From Dyella acidiphila (GTDB taxonomy: Bacteria > Pseudomonadota > Gammaproteobacteria > Xanthomonadales > Rhodanobacteraceae), in the NCBI RefSeq assembly GCF_014863405.1, contig NZ_JACZZA010000009.1:62001-126000 (forward strand): a DNA stretch of 64,000 nucleotides, written 5' to 3'. The notes beneath the pieces are model-generated. The model was not told where the DNA came from and ran no database searches. It worked only from the letters and a program-made list of their open reading frames with translations. This document shows, in pieces, positions 8,744-17,681 of this stretch (within the stretch, counting starts at the first letter, position 1; each line of letters starts with the position of its first letter). A program made the position numbers and the translations under genes.

Positions 8744-9901
8744 ATGTCGGACGTCTTCGAGCTTGCGACCAACCTGATCCGCCGCCGTTCGGTCACCCCG
8801 GAAGACGCCGGCTGCCTGCCACTGATCGGCGAACGTCTGGCGGGGCTGGGCTTTCGCGTCGAGCATCTGCGCTATGGCGAGGTCGACAACCTGTGGGCGA
8901 CACATGCTGCGAGCGGGGCGAGCGCCAAGGGGCCGCTGCTGGTGTTTCTGGGCCACACCGATGTGGTGCCCAGCGGCCCGGAAGATCAGTGGCAAAGCCC
9001 GCCGTTCGAACCGGTGGTTCGCGATGGCCGTCTATACGGCCGCGGCGCAGCCGATATGAAAGGTTCGGTGGCGGCGATGGTGGTGGCACTGGAGCGTTTC
9101 GTCAGCGCACATCCGGATCATCCCGGCCGCGTCGGCCTGCTCCTGACCAGTGACGAAGAAGGGCCGACCAATCTGGACGGCGTGCGCCGCGTTGCCGAGC
9201 ATTTTCGCAGCACTGGCGAGCACATCGACTGGTGCGTGGTGGGCGAGCCGTCGGCAAAGCAGCGACTTGGCGACCTGATCCGAGTGGGGCGCCGTGGTTC
9301 GCTGTCGGGCACGCTGACCGTGCGCGGCGTGCAGGGGCACGTGGCGTATCCGGACAAGGCGCTCAATCCCATCCATGCCTTTGCGCCGGCCTTGGCCGCG
9401 CTGGCGGCAGAACGCTGGGACAGCGGCAATGCCGATTTCCCGCCCACCTCGTTCCAGGTTTCCAATCTCAATGCCGGCACTGGCGCCAGCAATGTGATTC
9501 CCGGCGCGCTGCACGCGCTGATCAATTTCCGCTACAGCACGGCAAGCACGGCGGCGGAACTGCGCGCACGCACCGAGGCGATCCTGGCCGCACACGGCCT
9601 GAATTACGAGCTGGAGTGGAATCTTTCCGGCGAGCCCTTCCTTACGCCCGCAGGCGGCCGCCTGCGGGACGTGGTGGTGTCGGTATGCCGCGATCTGTGC
9701 CAGCTCGATTCGGAGCAGAGCACCGGCGGCGGTACTTCGGACGGGCGCTTTATCGCGCCGCTGGGCGCCGAAGTGGTGGAACTGGGCCCGGTCAACGCCA
9801 CCATCCACAAAGCGGACGAATGCGTGGACGTAGCCGAGCTCGAACGCCTGCCGGAGCTGTATCTGGCGATTTGCGAACGGATGTTGCCGGCATCAGCCTG
9901 A
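8744..9901 (+). CDS. dapE: Succinyl-diaminopimelate desuccinylase
   Basis: M20-family di-zinc hydrolase that removes succinate from N-succinyl-LL-DAP, two steps after DapD in diaminopimelate synthesis. The 385-residue sequence has the DapE motifs: [11 protein letters not shown] (zinc His and catalytic Asp), [10 protein letters not shown] (bridging Asp), TSDEEGP (catalytic Glu), GGGTSDGRF and the final zinc His in NATIHKADE. Length matches the family. Last gene of the dapD run; its stop overlaps by 9 bp the 3' end of the convergent acylase gene. Confidence 0.97.
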   Translation: MSDVFELATNLIRRRSVTPEDAGCLPLIGERLAGLGFRVEHLRYGEVDNLWATHAASGASAKGPLLVFLGHTDVVPSGPEDQWQSPPFEPVVRDGRLYGRGAADMKGSVAAMVVALERFVSAHPDHPGRVGLLLTSDEEGPTNLDGVRRVAEHFRSTGEHIDWCVVGEPSAKQRLGDLIRVGRRGSLSGTLTVRGVQGHVAYPDKALNPIHAFAPALAALAAERWDSGNADFPPTSFQVSNLNAGTGASNVIPGALHALINFRYSTASTAAELRARTEAILAAHGLNYELEWNLSGEPFLTPAGGRLRDVVVSVCRDLCQLDSEQSTGGGTSDGRFIAPLGAEVVELGPVNATIHKADECVDVAELERLPELYLAICERMLPASA

Positions 9902-12301
9902 TGCCGGCTCCAGCACCAGCGTGTGCTGGTCGCTGCCGGGACGCAGCGGCGTAGGCCGCCCGTGCACCCAATCCTCGTGGCCGGCGCCGTAGAACGGCGA
10001 CAGCGGGTTGTCGCTCTGGCCGCCGGGCATTTCCAGGATGCCCTGGTCCTCGTGCCCCGGCGCCACATCGAAGCGTTCGGAAGCGCCAAAGCCGGGGCCT
10101 GCCACGCGCGGCATATTGTGATCGCCCGGCAGTTCGTCATCCGGCATGTTGAGCAAACGCCCCACCAGCGCCGGCAGTGCGCGCGCCAGCGGATGATCGA
10201 TCTTGGCGTGATTCACTTCGCCCCAGTTGCGGGCCGCCAGGCCGCCCGGTTGCTGGCCTAGCGTATCGGCGACATTGTGCGCGGCCTGCAACAGCAGCGC
10301 ACGCCAGTCGTGATAGCGCGGATCGAGCAGGTTGGCCGGCTGCTGCTGCACCATCGCCCACACGGCAGCTTCCTGGTTGCCGGGGCCGGGCCATTCGAAA
10401 TCCGGGAAACGACGCTGGATCTGCGCGGCAAACGGTGCCAGCACCAGCTTGTGCACTTCTTCGCGGAAGGCGTGCACCAGACGGTAATCGACACTGTCCG
10501 GTGCGGCTTCGTTGCGCCATGCGGCGGTGAGCTGACGCAAGCTGTTGAGCGCCGGATCGTCCACATTGGCGAGCGTCTGCTGCAGCAGTTGCTGCCAGCG
10601 GGTGAGGAACAGGGCGTGATTGTCGAGCTGGATATCCAGCGCATTGCCGGGCGCGAAATCCGAATGCGCGTGCAGATCGTCGCGGATCTGCTGAGCACGC
10701 GCGCCGACATCCTGGCCGCCGTTGCCGAGCAAGGCGAAGTCGTCGCCGCCGACGGTGCGGTTGTTGGCGGTCCACAGACGACCATCCGCCGGATTTTCAA
10801 TACGCGGATATTGCGCAGGCGCAGCCCAGCCGGTCCAGCCGCTGTTCGGCTGCGACCAGTCGGCCGGCAGCTGCGGATCGAAACTGCTGCGCAGCGGAAT
10901 GCTGTTGCTGGCGATGCTCCAGCCGATATGCCCGGCGCTGTCGGCGACCAGCAAATTCTGCGGCGGCATGCCCAGTTGCGGTGCGATATCCAGCGCGGCT
11001 GAAACATTGGCGGCGTGTTCCAACTGCATCATCGCCAGGTTGTAGCCGTGCGGCTGATTGCCGATCCAGGCCAGTGCCAGCGGCGTGCCGTCGGTGTCCT
11101 TGGCGAGAATCGGCCCCCAGCGAGTTTCATCCACTTCCAGGTGGTGCGGCGGCGCACCTTTGATCGCGATGACTTCGTCGTGCTTGTCGATCGTGGCCCA
11201 GCCTTCGGGCACCTTGTAGCGGCCGGGATCGTGCGGATCGCGCAGCACGCGCACCCAGTCGCTCCAGTCGCCGTAGCTGTTGGTGAAACCCCAGGCGATC
11301 TGGCCGTTCGATCCCACCACCAGCGCCGGTGTGCCCGGCAGCGTTACGCCGACTGCATCGCGCTGTCCGTTCGGCGCGCTCGCATCGGGATAGCGCAGGC
11401 GTGCGCGGAACCAGATATCCGGCACGCGCAGGCCCAGGTGCATGTCGTTGGCGATGATGGCTGCGCCGGAGCGGGTGAGATTGCCGGCCACCGCAAAGCT
11501 GTTGCTGCCGGGGTAGGCGATATCCACCGGCGCGGCAGCGGCATAGACGAGCTTGCTATCGCCGGCCGCATGGGCCTGCTGGCGCAGATCGTAGACATCG
11601 GCGCCGGGTACCACCGGTGACGGCGACACGCTGCCTTTCAGTGGCGCTTCCCAGTTTGGATCGGGCGACAGCAGAAAATCGGCCATGCCGGCCGGCAACA
11701 CGGTGTGCAATTGCGCGATCTGCAGTTTGCGCTCGTTCTTGCCATCGCCGTTGAGGTCCAGATACATCGCGCCGATCACCAGCAAGCTGTCTTCCGAGCG
11801 CCACGCCTGCGGCTGGGTACCCAGCAGCAAGTATTCCCAGGGCTTTTCGCGCAGATGCGCCAGGCCGGCGTTGACGCCGTCGCGGTAGACATCAAGCATG
11901 TGCCTTTGCTCGGGCGGCAATGCGGCATAGGCCGCTGCTGCCACCGCGCGCAGGCGCTGGCGGCGATGGTCGATATCGGTGGGCAGGGCGGCCGCACCGA
12001 CCAGTTCGGATAGTTCGCCGGCAGCCATGCGCCGCATCAGGTCCATCGGGAAGAAGCGCTCCTGCGCGTGCACATAGCCGAGCGCGAAGCTGATGTCGTC
12101 GCGCGATTGCCCGCTGATGGTGGCGGTGCCCAGCGCATCGCGGCTGATGGTGACCGGATGGCCCGGGCCGGCCAGCACCTGCCGGCCATCGAGCTGGGCG
12201 CGGCTGCCGGCCAGCAGCCACCAGCCCGCGCCGACGGCGCAGAGCACGATCAGGAGCAACAACAGCAGGCCTGCGCGAAACCAGCGGAAGCGCGTTTTCA
12301 T
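9893..12301 (-). CDS. Penicillin acylase / AHL-acylase family protein
   Basis: An 802-residue exported Ntn-hydrolase precursor. An N-terminal signal/anchor (residues 9-30, very Leu-rich) is followed by the alpha chain with [22 protein letters not shown] split features such as [16 protein letters not shown], a linker, and the new beta-chain N-terminus at about Ser266 in YPGSNSFAV, the catalytic nucleophile exposed by self-cleavage. Family members cleave amide bonds of beta-lactams or N-acyl-homoserine lactones (PvdQ/QuiP); specificity is not predictable from sequence. Its ATG overlaps the stop of the upstream lipoprotein gene (ATGA, 12298-12301), implying translational coupling. Confidence 0.9.
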   Translation of the reverse strand: MKTRFRWFRAGLLLLLLIVLCAVGAGWWLLAGSRAQLDGRQVLAGPGHPVTISRDALGTATISGQSRDDISFALGYVHAQERFFPMDLMRRMAAGELSELVGAAALPTDIDHRRQRLRAVAAAAYAALPPEQRHMLDVYRDGVNAGLAHLREKPWEYLLLGTQPQAWRSEDSLLVIGAMYLDLNGDGKNERKLQIAQLHTVLPAGMADFLLSPDPNWEAPLKGSVSPSPVVPGADVYDLRQQAHAAGDSKLVYAAAAPVDIAYPGSNSFAVAGNLTRSGAAIIANDMHLGLRVPDIWFRARLRYPDASAPNGQRDAVGVTLPGTPALVVGSNGQIAWGFTNSYGDWSDWVRVLRDPHDPGRYKVPEGWATIDKHDEVIAIKGAPPHHLEVDETRWGPILAKDTDGTPLALAWIGNQPHGYNLAMMQLEHAANVSAALDIAPQLGMPPQNLLVADSAGHIGWSIASNSIPLRSSFDPQLPADWSQPNSGWTGWAAPAQYPRIENPADGRLWTANNRTVGGDDFALLGNGGQDVGARAQQIRDDLHAHSDFAPGNALDIQLDNHALFLTRWQQLLQQTLANVDDPALNSLRQLTAAWRNEAAPDSVDYRLVHAFREEVHKLVLAPFAAQIQRRFPDFEWPGPGNQEAAVWAMVQQQPANLLDPRYHDWRALLLQAAHNVADTLGQQPGGLAARNWGEVNHAKIDHPLARALPALVGRLLNMPDDELPGDHNMPRVAGPGFGASERFDVAPGHEDQGILEMPGGQSDNPLSPFYGAGHEDWVHGRPTPLRPGSDQHTLVLEPASG

Positions 12302-13104
12302 TGGTTGGCAAACACCGCGAAGATGCCCGCATAGGGCTTGACCATGAAGGTAGGAGCGCCGGCGTAGCCGGTGCCGTCGATGTAGAACTGCGAGATGGTG
12401 CCGTCCAGGTACAGCGCATCGCGGCAGCCGAGCTTGTCGCGGAACAGCGAGGCGAAGGTATGGAAATTCACCGGCGCCTCGCTCACCGCAAACACCGCCT
12501 GATAGGGATTGCGCGCACATACGCCGCTGCGCCATTTGGTGCTGTTGGAATCGTCGACGAAGCGATTGTTGATCTGCCCGTCCACCACCAGCATCGGCCC
12601 CGATTGCGTGGCCCAGTCCACCGCCTTGCCGTCAGCCTTGAACTGCGTGCTGCTGCGCACGGCCGCATGGCCATCCGGATAGATCGCAAAGACGCCATTG
12701 GGCTGGATCGAGAAATTGCCGGCATCCGGATTGCCGCGGAACAGATTCAGCGGCACCAGGGTCTTGCCGTGTTCCACATACAGGCCCAGCGGCGAGAACG
12801 ACTGATCGTAGATGCCGGCGTTGGCCGCGAACATCAGCCGCTTGTTGTTCGCCGCGCCCCATTCGCGCAGCGACTGGATATCGCCGAAGGCCTGGCCGGT
12901 ATCGGGATTCTTCCAGTGCAGGCTCAGCGATTCGCGGTGCAGGTCCAGGCTGACCACGGTGAAATCCTGGCCCTGGAAATTCACGTCGCGGCTCTCCATC
13001 GGTTGCAGCTGGCTGTCGCAGCCGGTCAGCAGCAACAGCCCGAGCGCAGCGAGCAGTCGGGGCAATGGGCGGCGCAACCGTGGGTGGGGCGTGGACGGGA
13101 GCAT
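12298..13104 (-). CDS. Phosphodiester glycosidase (NAGPA/DUF2233) family lipoprotein
   Basis: A 268-residue probable lipoprotein: LGLLLLTGC puts the lipidated Cys at position 29. The rest matches the NAGPA/DUF2233 family: FAANAGIYDQSFSPLGLYVE near the middle, then QSGPMLVVDGQIN, a central Arg-rich strand and the LYLDGTISQFY stretch with the conserved Asp-Gly. Related enzymes remove GlcNAc from phosphodiester-linked sugars or act on cell-wall glycans; bacterial substrates are mostly unknown. ATG at 13104 is chosen over a TTG 12 codons upstream because it gives a compact signal peptide. First gene of a two-gene unit with the acylase. Confidence 0.85.
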   Translation of the reverse strand: MLPSTPHPRLRRPLPRLLAALGLLLLTGCDSQLQPMESRDVNFQGQDFTVVSLDLHRESLSLHWKNPDTGQAFGDIQSLREWGAANNKRLMFAANAGIYDQSFSPLGLYVEHGKTLVPLNLFRGNPDAGNFSIQPNGVFAIYPDGHAAVRSSTQFKADGKAVDWATQSGPMLVVDGQINNRFVDDSNSTKWRSGVCARNPYQAVFAVSEAPVNFHTFASLFRDKLGCRDALYLDGTISQFYIDGTGYAGAPTFMVKPYAGIFAVFANQ

Positions 13105-13175
13105 TCCCAGATGGTCGCTGGCAGACCGCAACGGATGCAAGAGCTAGACTTCGCGTTTCCGTCCGGATAGACCCC

Positions 13176-13664
13176 ATGCCGTACACGCCGATTGTCGCCA
13201 CGCTTGGCTACGTGCTTTCGCCAGACCGGCGCAAGGTGTTGATGATTCACCGCAATGCGCGGCCGGACGACCAGCATCTGGGCAAGTACAACGGCCTCGG
13301 CGGCAAGATGGAACCGGACGAAGACATCGCGGCCTGCATGCGGCGCGAGATCCGCGAGGAAGCGGGTATCGAATGCGAATCGATGCAGCTGCGCGGCACG
13401 CTCAACTGGCCCGGCTTCGGCAAGCAGGGTGAAGACTGGCTGGGCTTTATCTTCGTCATCGACCGTTTTACCGGCGAGCCGTTGACGCAGAACCCGGAAG
13501 GTACGCTGGAGTGGATCGAGCGCGAGCGCATCATGACGCTGCCGATGTGGGAAGGCGACCGCCATTTCCTGCCGCTGGTGTTCGATGCCGATCCGCGGCC
13601 GTTTCATGGCGTGATGCCGTACCTGGACGGACGCATGCAGTCGTGGACGTACAGTCGGCTGTGA
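13176..13664 (+). CDS. Nudix hydrolase (MutT/8-oxo-dGTP diphosphatase-like)
   Basis: A 162-residue Nudix protein with a complete catalytic box, from GLGGKMEPDED through RREIREEAGIE, matching Gx5Ex7REUxEExGU. The surrounding sequence (VLMIHRNARPDDQHLGKYNG; WEGDRHFLPLVFD) resembles the 8-oxo-dGTP/2-hydroxy-dATP diphosphatase subgroup that sanitises the nucleotide pool. ATG at 13176 was selected because residues encoded upstream do not resemble the family. Its TGA overlaps the GTG of a second Nudix gene. Confidence 0.88.
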   Translation: MPYTPIVATLGYVLSPDRRKVLMIHRNARPDDQHLGKYNGLGGKMEPDEDIAACMRREIREEAGIECESMQLRGTLNWPGFGKQGEDWLGFIFVIDRFTGEPLTQNPEGTLEWIERERIMTLPMWEGDRHFLPLVFDADPRPFHGVMPYLDGRMQSWTYSRL

Positions 13665-14107
13665 GCGAATCCGTGGCGGCGCGAAAGATCCGCATCGTCG
13701 CCGCGATGATCCGCGACGAACAGGGGCGCGTGCTGCTGGTGCGCAAGCGCGGCGCGCAGGTGTTCCAGCAGCCGGGCGGCAAGCGCGACGCAGGCGATCG
13801 CGACGATCTGCATACGCTGGCGCGGGAGCTGGCAGAGGAGCTTGGCTGCAGCATGCAGCGCGAGGGTGCGCGCCTGCTTGGCTGCTTCAGTGCACCGGCC
13901 GCCAACGAGCCGGGGTGCGTCGTGGAAGCGGTGGTGTATGAAGTGCGCGCCAGCGGCCCATTCACGGCCGCTGCCGAAATCGAGGCCTTGCAGTGGGTGG
14001 ATCCGGCGCAGCCGGGCGATCTGCCGATGGCCCCGCTTAGCCGTGAGCAACTGCTGCCGCTGATGGTCGGTGCTTCCGAAGACCGTCACTCCCGCTTGGG
14101 GGAATGA
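13661..14107 (+). CDS. Second Nudix hydrolase, overlapping the first
   Basis: A 148-residue Nudix protein starting with GTG in a GTGA overlap with the preceding gene. The catalytic helix ARELAEELG is intact (REUxEExG), but the loop between the QQPGGK and that helix has one residue more than the classical box and an Asp where the first Glu is expected, so activity is plausible but not assured. The last codons (about DRHSRLGE plus stop) lie inside an inverted-repeat element (14083-14110). The tandem suggests duplication and divergence, though the two share little beyond the fold. Confidence 0.78.
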   Translation: MSESVAARKIRIVAAMIRDEQGRVLLVRKRGAQVFQQPGGKRDAGDRDDLHTLARELAEELGCSMQREGARLLGCFSAPAANEPGCVVEAVVYEVRASGPFTAAAEIEALQWVDPAQPGDLPMAPLSREQLLPLMVGASEDRHSRLGE

Positions 14108-14110
14108 CGG
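14083..14110. repeat. Inverted repeat of the GTCATTCCCGC type at the Nudix 3' end
   Basis: Arms CCGTCACTCCC (14083-14093) and GGGAATGACGG (14100-14110) pair with one mismatch. The element resembles the short CGTCATTCCC...GGGAATGACG palindromes dispersed in many proteobacterial genomes. It lies across the stop codon of the second Nudix gene and just outside the convergent ketosynthase gene. Confidence 0.6.
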
Positions 14111-14158
14111 AGCCCGGGATGTACGGGATTAGCGCGGCGTAATACAGCCAGCGCGGCC

Positions 14159-15376
14159 TTAGGGCGCCTTGCGCACCGCCACCACGGCATTGAGGCCGCC
14201 AAACGCAAACGAATTGCTCAGCGCCGCCTGCACCGGCATGACGCGCGCTTCGTTCGGCACATAGTCCAGGTCACAGGCCGGATCCGGGCCAAGATAATTC
14301 AGGGTCGGCGGCACGATGCCGGTGCGCAGCGCACCGATGGTGGCGATCAGTTCCAGCGCGCCGCCGCCGCCCAGTACATGGCCGTGCATTGGCTTGGTCG
14401 AGGAAATCGCCAGGCGTCGTGCATGCTCGCCGAACACTTGATGGATCGCGCGGGTTTCGGTGCTGTCGTTGGCCACCGTGCCGGTGCCGTGCGCGTTGAT
14501 GTAGTCGATGTCGCTAGGCTGCATGCCGGCATCGGTCAGGGCTGCGCGCATGGCGGCGGCCGCGCCGGCATCGGAGGGTGCCGCGATATCGCCGGCATCG
14601 GCGCTCATGCCTACGCCGGCCAGCTCGGCCAGGATGGTGGCGCCACGTGCCTGCGCGCTTTCCAGGGTTTCCAGCACAAACATTGCCGCGCCTTCGCCCA
14701 GCACCAGCCCACGCCGGTTGGCGCTGAACGGGCGGCAGGTATCGGGCGAGAGCACGCGCATCGCTTCCCAGGCATGCAGCAGTCCTGGCGTGATGCAGGC
14801 TTCCGTGCCGCCGACCACGGCGGCATCGATCAGCCCTGCGCGCATCATCAGTGCAGCTTGCGCGATGGCATGGTTGGACGAAGCACAGGCGCTGGCGACG
14901 GTGAAAGTAGGGCCGGTGATGCCATGCGTCATGCTGATCTGGCTTGGTGGCGCATTGCCCATGATGCGCACGATGCCCAGCGGGTGAAAGCGCGTGGATT
15001 GTTCGCCGTAGAGTTTTTGATAAAACCCTTCGCGCGTTTCCTCGCCGGCAACGCCCACGCCGACCACCACGGCGGTACGTGCAGCGCGCTCGTTGCGGAA
15101 GCTCAGGCCGGATTGCGCGATGGCTTCATTGGCGGCCACCAGGGCGTACTGGCTGAACGAGTCGAGAAAGGGCAGGCGCGCTTCGTCGATGAAAGCGCGC
15201 GGCTCGAAGTCGGAAATTTCCGCCACGACCAAGGCCGGGTTGCGCAGGCGCTGCGGCAGCACGCGCCGGATCGGCGCAACACCGCTGCGTCCTTCGCTCA
15301 TCGCCTGCCAGGTGTCGGCAGCGTTGTGGCCGAGCGCGCAGATGGCGCCCATGCCGGTGATCACGATACGAGGCAT
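14159..15376 (-). CDS. Beta-ketoacyl-ACP synthase, FabF-like
   Basis: A 405-residue condensing enzyme of the FabB/FabF thiolase fold. The Cys-His-His triad is complete: Cys164 in SACASSNHA, the first His in NAHGTGTVANDSTE and the second in PMHGHVLGGGGALE (usually SMTGHLLGAAG). It follows a small acyl carrier protein gene by 9 nt on the same strand, with no reductase or dehydratase alongside, so it is not the housekeeping fab cluster. Paired KS/ACP units occur in NodE/NodF-like or specialised lipid pathways; a product cannot be deduced here. Confidence 0.88.
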   Translation of the reverse strand: MPRIVITGMGAICALGHNAADTWQAMSEGRSGVAPIRRVLPQRLRNPALVVAEISDFEPRAFIDEARLPFLDSFSQYALVAANEAIAQSGLSFRNERAARTAVVVGVGVAGEETREGFYQKLYGEQSTRFHPLGIVRIMGNAPPSQISMTHGITGPTFTVASACASSNHAIAQAALMMRAGLIDAAVVGGTEACITPGLLHAWEAMRVLSPDTCRPFSANRRGLVLGEGAAMFVLETLESAQARGATILAELAGVGMSADAGDIAAPSDAGAAAAMRAALTDAGMQPSDIDYINAHGTGTVANDSTETRAIHQVFGEHARRLAISSTKPMHGHVLGGGGALELIATIGALRTGIVPPTLNYLGPDPACDLDYVPNEARVMPVQAALSNSFAFGGLNAVVAVRKAP

Positions 15377-15385
15377 GAACTTCGA

Positions 15386-15634
15386 TTATTGAGCGGTTTT
15401 CAGGGCGAGCTGGCGGTCCACGGCTTCAACCAGCTGGCCTACGGTGCCGGTATCGAAGTCGGTGTCTTCGTTGGGCAGGTTGATATTGAAATGTTCTTCG
15501 ATGTCGAAGATCACTTCGATGGCGTCCAGCGAGGCGACGCCGAGATCCTTGAGCGTGGATTCGGGCTTGACGGCGTCGATCTCGATCTTCGCCTGCTTGC
15601 TGATGATCTCGAACACTTCCTGCTGCGTACTCAT
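15386..15634 (-). CDS. Acyl carrier protein paralogue with an ASL in place of the DSL motif
   Basis: An 82-residue acidic helical protein with the ACP fold: helix 1, the LKDLGVASLDAIEVIFDIEE segment and helix 4. Ser35 is the expected 4'-phosphopantetheine site, but the residue before it, Asp in nearly all ACPs (DSL), is Ala here (ASL). Partner selectivity may therefore differ from AcpP. It is directly upstream of the FabF-like gene and presumably delivers acyl chains to it. About 215 bp without genes precede it, where its promoter should lie; I did not find a convincing one. Confidence 0.85.
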   Translation of the reverse strand: MSTQQEVFEIISKQAKIEIDAVKPESTLKDLGVASLDAIEVIFDIEEHFNINLPNEDTDFDTGTVGQLVEAVDRQLALKTAQ

Positions 15635-15851
15635 GCGTCGATTCCCCGGCTTGTCCACGCACAAGCGTGACGAAGGTTTTTGCTGTTGTCCATAAGGACG
15701 GTTGGGTGCGTTGACCGTGAAGCGCAATTTCTTGAAGCCGCGCCGGCCCTGGCCTTGCACCGGACTTAAGCAGTCCGAGGGTAGCGGGCGAGCGTGAACT
15801 CAAGCCCAAAGATTCGCGTGAGATAGGTGAACCTGACAGTTCGTGAATACC

Positions 15852-16286
15852 TCATTCACCGGCCATGGCATCGAGCGTGGCCAACTCCGACGGCGCCGTG
15901 CCCTGCTGCGGCGAGCCTTTTTCGGCGATGGCCAGGCATACGATGCCGAGCATGATCACGCCCGCGCCGAGCAGGCGCATCGGCGTCAATGCTTCGTGGA
16001 ACAGCAGCGCCGAGGCCAACATCACCGTCACCACATCCAGATGCGAGGCGGCGAATGCCGGCCCGATCGGCGCATGCTTGAGCAGGCTCATCCAGGTGAA
16101 GAAGTTGCCGACATAGCCGATCAGCGCGACATAAATCCAGGGATGGCCGAATACCCGCGCCACCCAGGCGAGATTGGCCTCCGGCGGGAAGGCGTGCTGG
16201 CCGGTCAGCTTGAAGCTCAGCTGCACCACGGTGTCGAAGGCCAGCAGCAAGGCGAAGCCGGCCAGATAGAAGCGCCAGGTTTTCAT
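15852..16286 (-). CDS. 4-TM DMT/EamA-like membrane protein, second of a pair
   Basis: A 144-residue inner-membrane protein with four predicted helices, about half the size of a normal ten-helix EamA transporter and like small-multidrug-resistance or ArnE/ArnF subunits. Conserved features include an early VVQLSFKL and APIGPAFAASHLDVVTVMLA in the third helix region. ATG at 16286 overlaps the stop of the gene upstream (ATGA), a strong hint that the two halves form a heterodimer. Substrate unknown; no arn genes are nearby. Confidence 0.75.
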   Translation of the reverse strand: MKTWRFYLAGFALLLAFDTVVQLSFKLTGQHAFPPEANLAWVARVFGHPWIYVALIGYVGNFFTWMSLLKHAPIGPAFAASHLDVVTVMLASALLFHEALTPMRLLGAGVIMLGIVCLAIAEKGSPQQGTAPSELATLDAMAGE

Positions 16287-16642
16287 CCGCTCAGGCCCAC
16301 GATGGCGACGCCGGCACTGACCAGCAGGATCCCGCCCACGCGCAGCGGCGTGAGCCGCTCGCGAAACAGCAAGCGCCCGGCCAGCATGATCACCACGATG
16401 TTGATGGATGCCAGCAACACGCCCTGGGACAAATCCACCAGCGACAGGAAGGCGATCCACGACAGCAGGTGCGTGACATAGGCGAGGATGCCCAGCCAGA
16501 TCCATGGCCGGCTCGCCATGTGGCGCCAGCGCGCGGCGCCATCGCCGGCGTGCGGATCGCTGGCCGCGGCCTTGAAGGCGAGCTGGCCGGCGGTATCAAG
16601 CGTCACATTGACCAGCCACAGCGTGGCAACCAGCAGCGACAT
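16283..16642 (-). CDS. 4-TM DMT/EamA-like membrane protein, first of a pair
   Basis: A 119-residue protein with four helices of the drug/metabolite transporter superfamily, showing TAGQLAFKAA near the N-terminus and LSQGVLLASINIVVIMLAGR later, which parallels the motif layout of its downstream partner. Starts 10 nt after the esterase gene and ends in an ATGA overlap with the partner, forming an apparent three-gene operon. Probably one subunit of an SMR/ArnEF-like heterodimer; cargo unknown. Confidence 0.75.
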   Translation of the reverse strand: MSLLVATLWLVNVTLDTAGQLAFKAAASDPHAGDGAARWRHMASRPWIWLGILAYVTHLLSWIAFLSLVDLSQGVLLASINIVVIMLAGRLLFRERLTPLRVGGILLVSAGVAIVGLSG

Positions 16643-16652
16643 GCGCGTGGCG

Positions 16653-17492
16653 TCAGGCGACGGCGCGCGCGCTGGGCGTACAGCTCGCGGCGATCTTGGA
16701 GAAAAATTCCGCCGAGCCGTTGATCAGCGTGCGGCGTTCCTGATCGATGGTGATCATGTGGTAACTGTTTTCCAGCAACAGCATTTCCACCGGGCCGGAC
16801 ACGCTGCGTGCCACCAGGTGCGCGTTTTCCACGCTGGCGACGTCGTCTTCGGTGGCGTGCGCGATAAAGCACGGCGCGCTCACCTTGGGCAGTTCGCTGC
16901 GCACGACACCAGCCATCAAATACATTTCGGCCAGGGACGGCCACGGATTGCCGGGCAGACCCGCGGCGGCGCTGTCACCACCGAGCATCAGGCCGCTGAT
17001 CTGCGCACGCAGGCGTTCGTCGCGCAAGCCATACGGTTCGCTCTCATGCACCATCCGGTGCTTGCCGATGCCCAGCCGGTTCAGCAGTGGCAGCACGAAG
17101 GAGAAGCGGCCATACCAGGGGGTGGCCCAGCCGTCGTACTTGAAGGTAGCGCCGTAGACCCCCACGCCCCGCACCCAGTCCGGATGGTCGGCGGCGAGCT
17201 TCAGCGCCAGCACCGCACCCATCGACAGGCCGGCCACGAACAGGTGATCGACTTCCTTGCGGAAGCGCTCGGCGGCGGCTTCCACGCTGGCGTACCAGTC
17301 TTGCCAGGTGGTGGCGAGCAGGTCCGGCACATCGCCGCAATGCCCTGCCAACTGCATGCCGTAGACACTGAAACCGGCGCGGTTCAGGCCTTTGCCGACC
17401 AGGCGCATCTCGGTGGGGGTGCCGGTCAATCCATGGATCAGCAGGACACCGGAACGGCCGCCTTCGAAGCGGAACTCAACGTTTTGGATCAC
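16653..17492 (-). CDS. Alpha/beta-hydrolase, Est30-like carboxylesterase
   Basis: A 279-residue cytoplasmic hydrolase. LLIHGLTGTPTEM forms the oxyanion-hole region, the nucleophile Ser lies in AGLSMGAVL, an acidic residue in HATEDDVAS, and the His in NSYHMITID, the order and spacing of Est30-type carboxylesterases/monoacylglycerol lipases. There is no signal peptide. First gene of an apparent operon with the two 4-TM proteins. Substrate is undetermined. Confidence 0.85.
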   Translation of the reverse strand: MIQNVEFRFEGGRSGVLLIHGLTGTPTEMRLVGKGLNRAGFSVYGMQLAGHCGDVPDLLATTWQDWYASVEAAAERFRKEVDHLFVAGLSMGAVLALKLAADHPDWVRGVGVYGATFKYDGWATPWYGRFSFVLPLLNRLGIGKHRMVHESEPYGLRDERLRAQISGLMLGGDSAAAGLPGNPWPSLAEMYLMAGVVRSELPKVSAPCFIAHATEDDVASVENAHLVARSVSGPVEMLLLENSYHMITIDQERRTLINGSAEFFSKIAASCTPSARAVA

Positions 17493-17584
17493 TGGGGGGC
17501 TCTACGACAGACGAAGGGCGATATGCGCAGAGTGTGTCCGGAGAGGCTTTCCACGTGCTTTCGGCGGCAAAAATCCTTTGCCGC

Positions 17585-17667
17585 AGGTTGGGTTAGCGCA
17601 GCGTAACCCAACGGATCTTGATCGAAGCGGCCCGGCATTGCCGGGTTAGGCTGCGCTAACCCAACCT
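17585..17667. repeat. Large palindromic repeat (GGTTGGGTTAGCGCAGC family)
   Basis: The outer arms AGGTTGGGTTAGCGCAGC (17585-17602) and their exact complement (17650-17667) are 18 bp and perfect; the interior holds a second CCCGGC/GCCGGG hairpin (17631-17645). The element occupies most of the gap beyond the 3' end of the small secreted-protein gene. It shares the GGTTGGGT/ACCCAACC outer arms with elements at 24233 and 54016, so it is one of a dispersed family. Confidence 0.85.
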
Positions 17668-17681
17668 ACGGCGGCCCTGGC

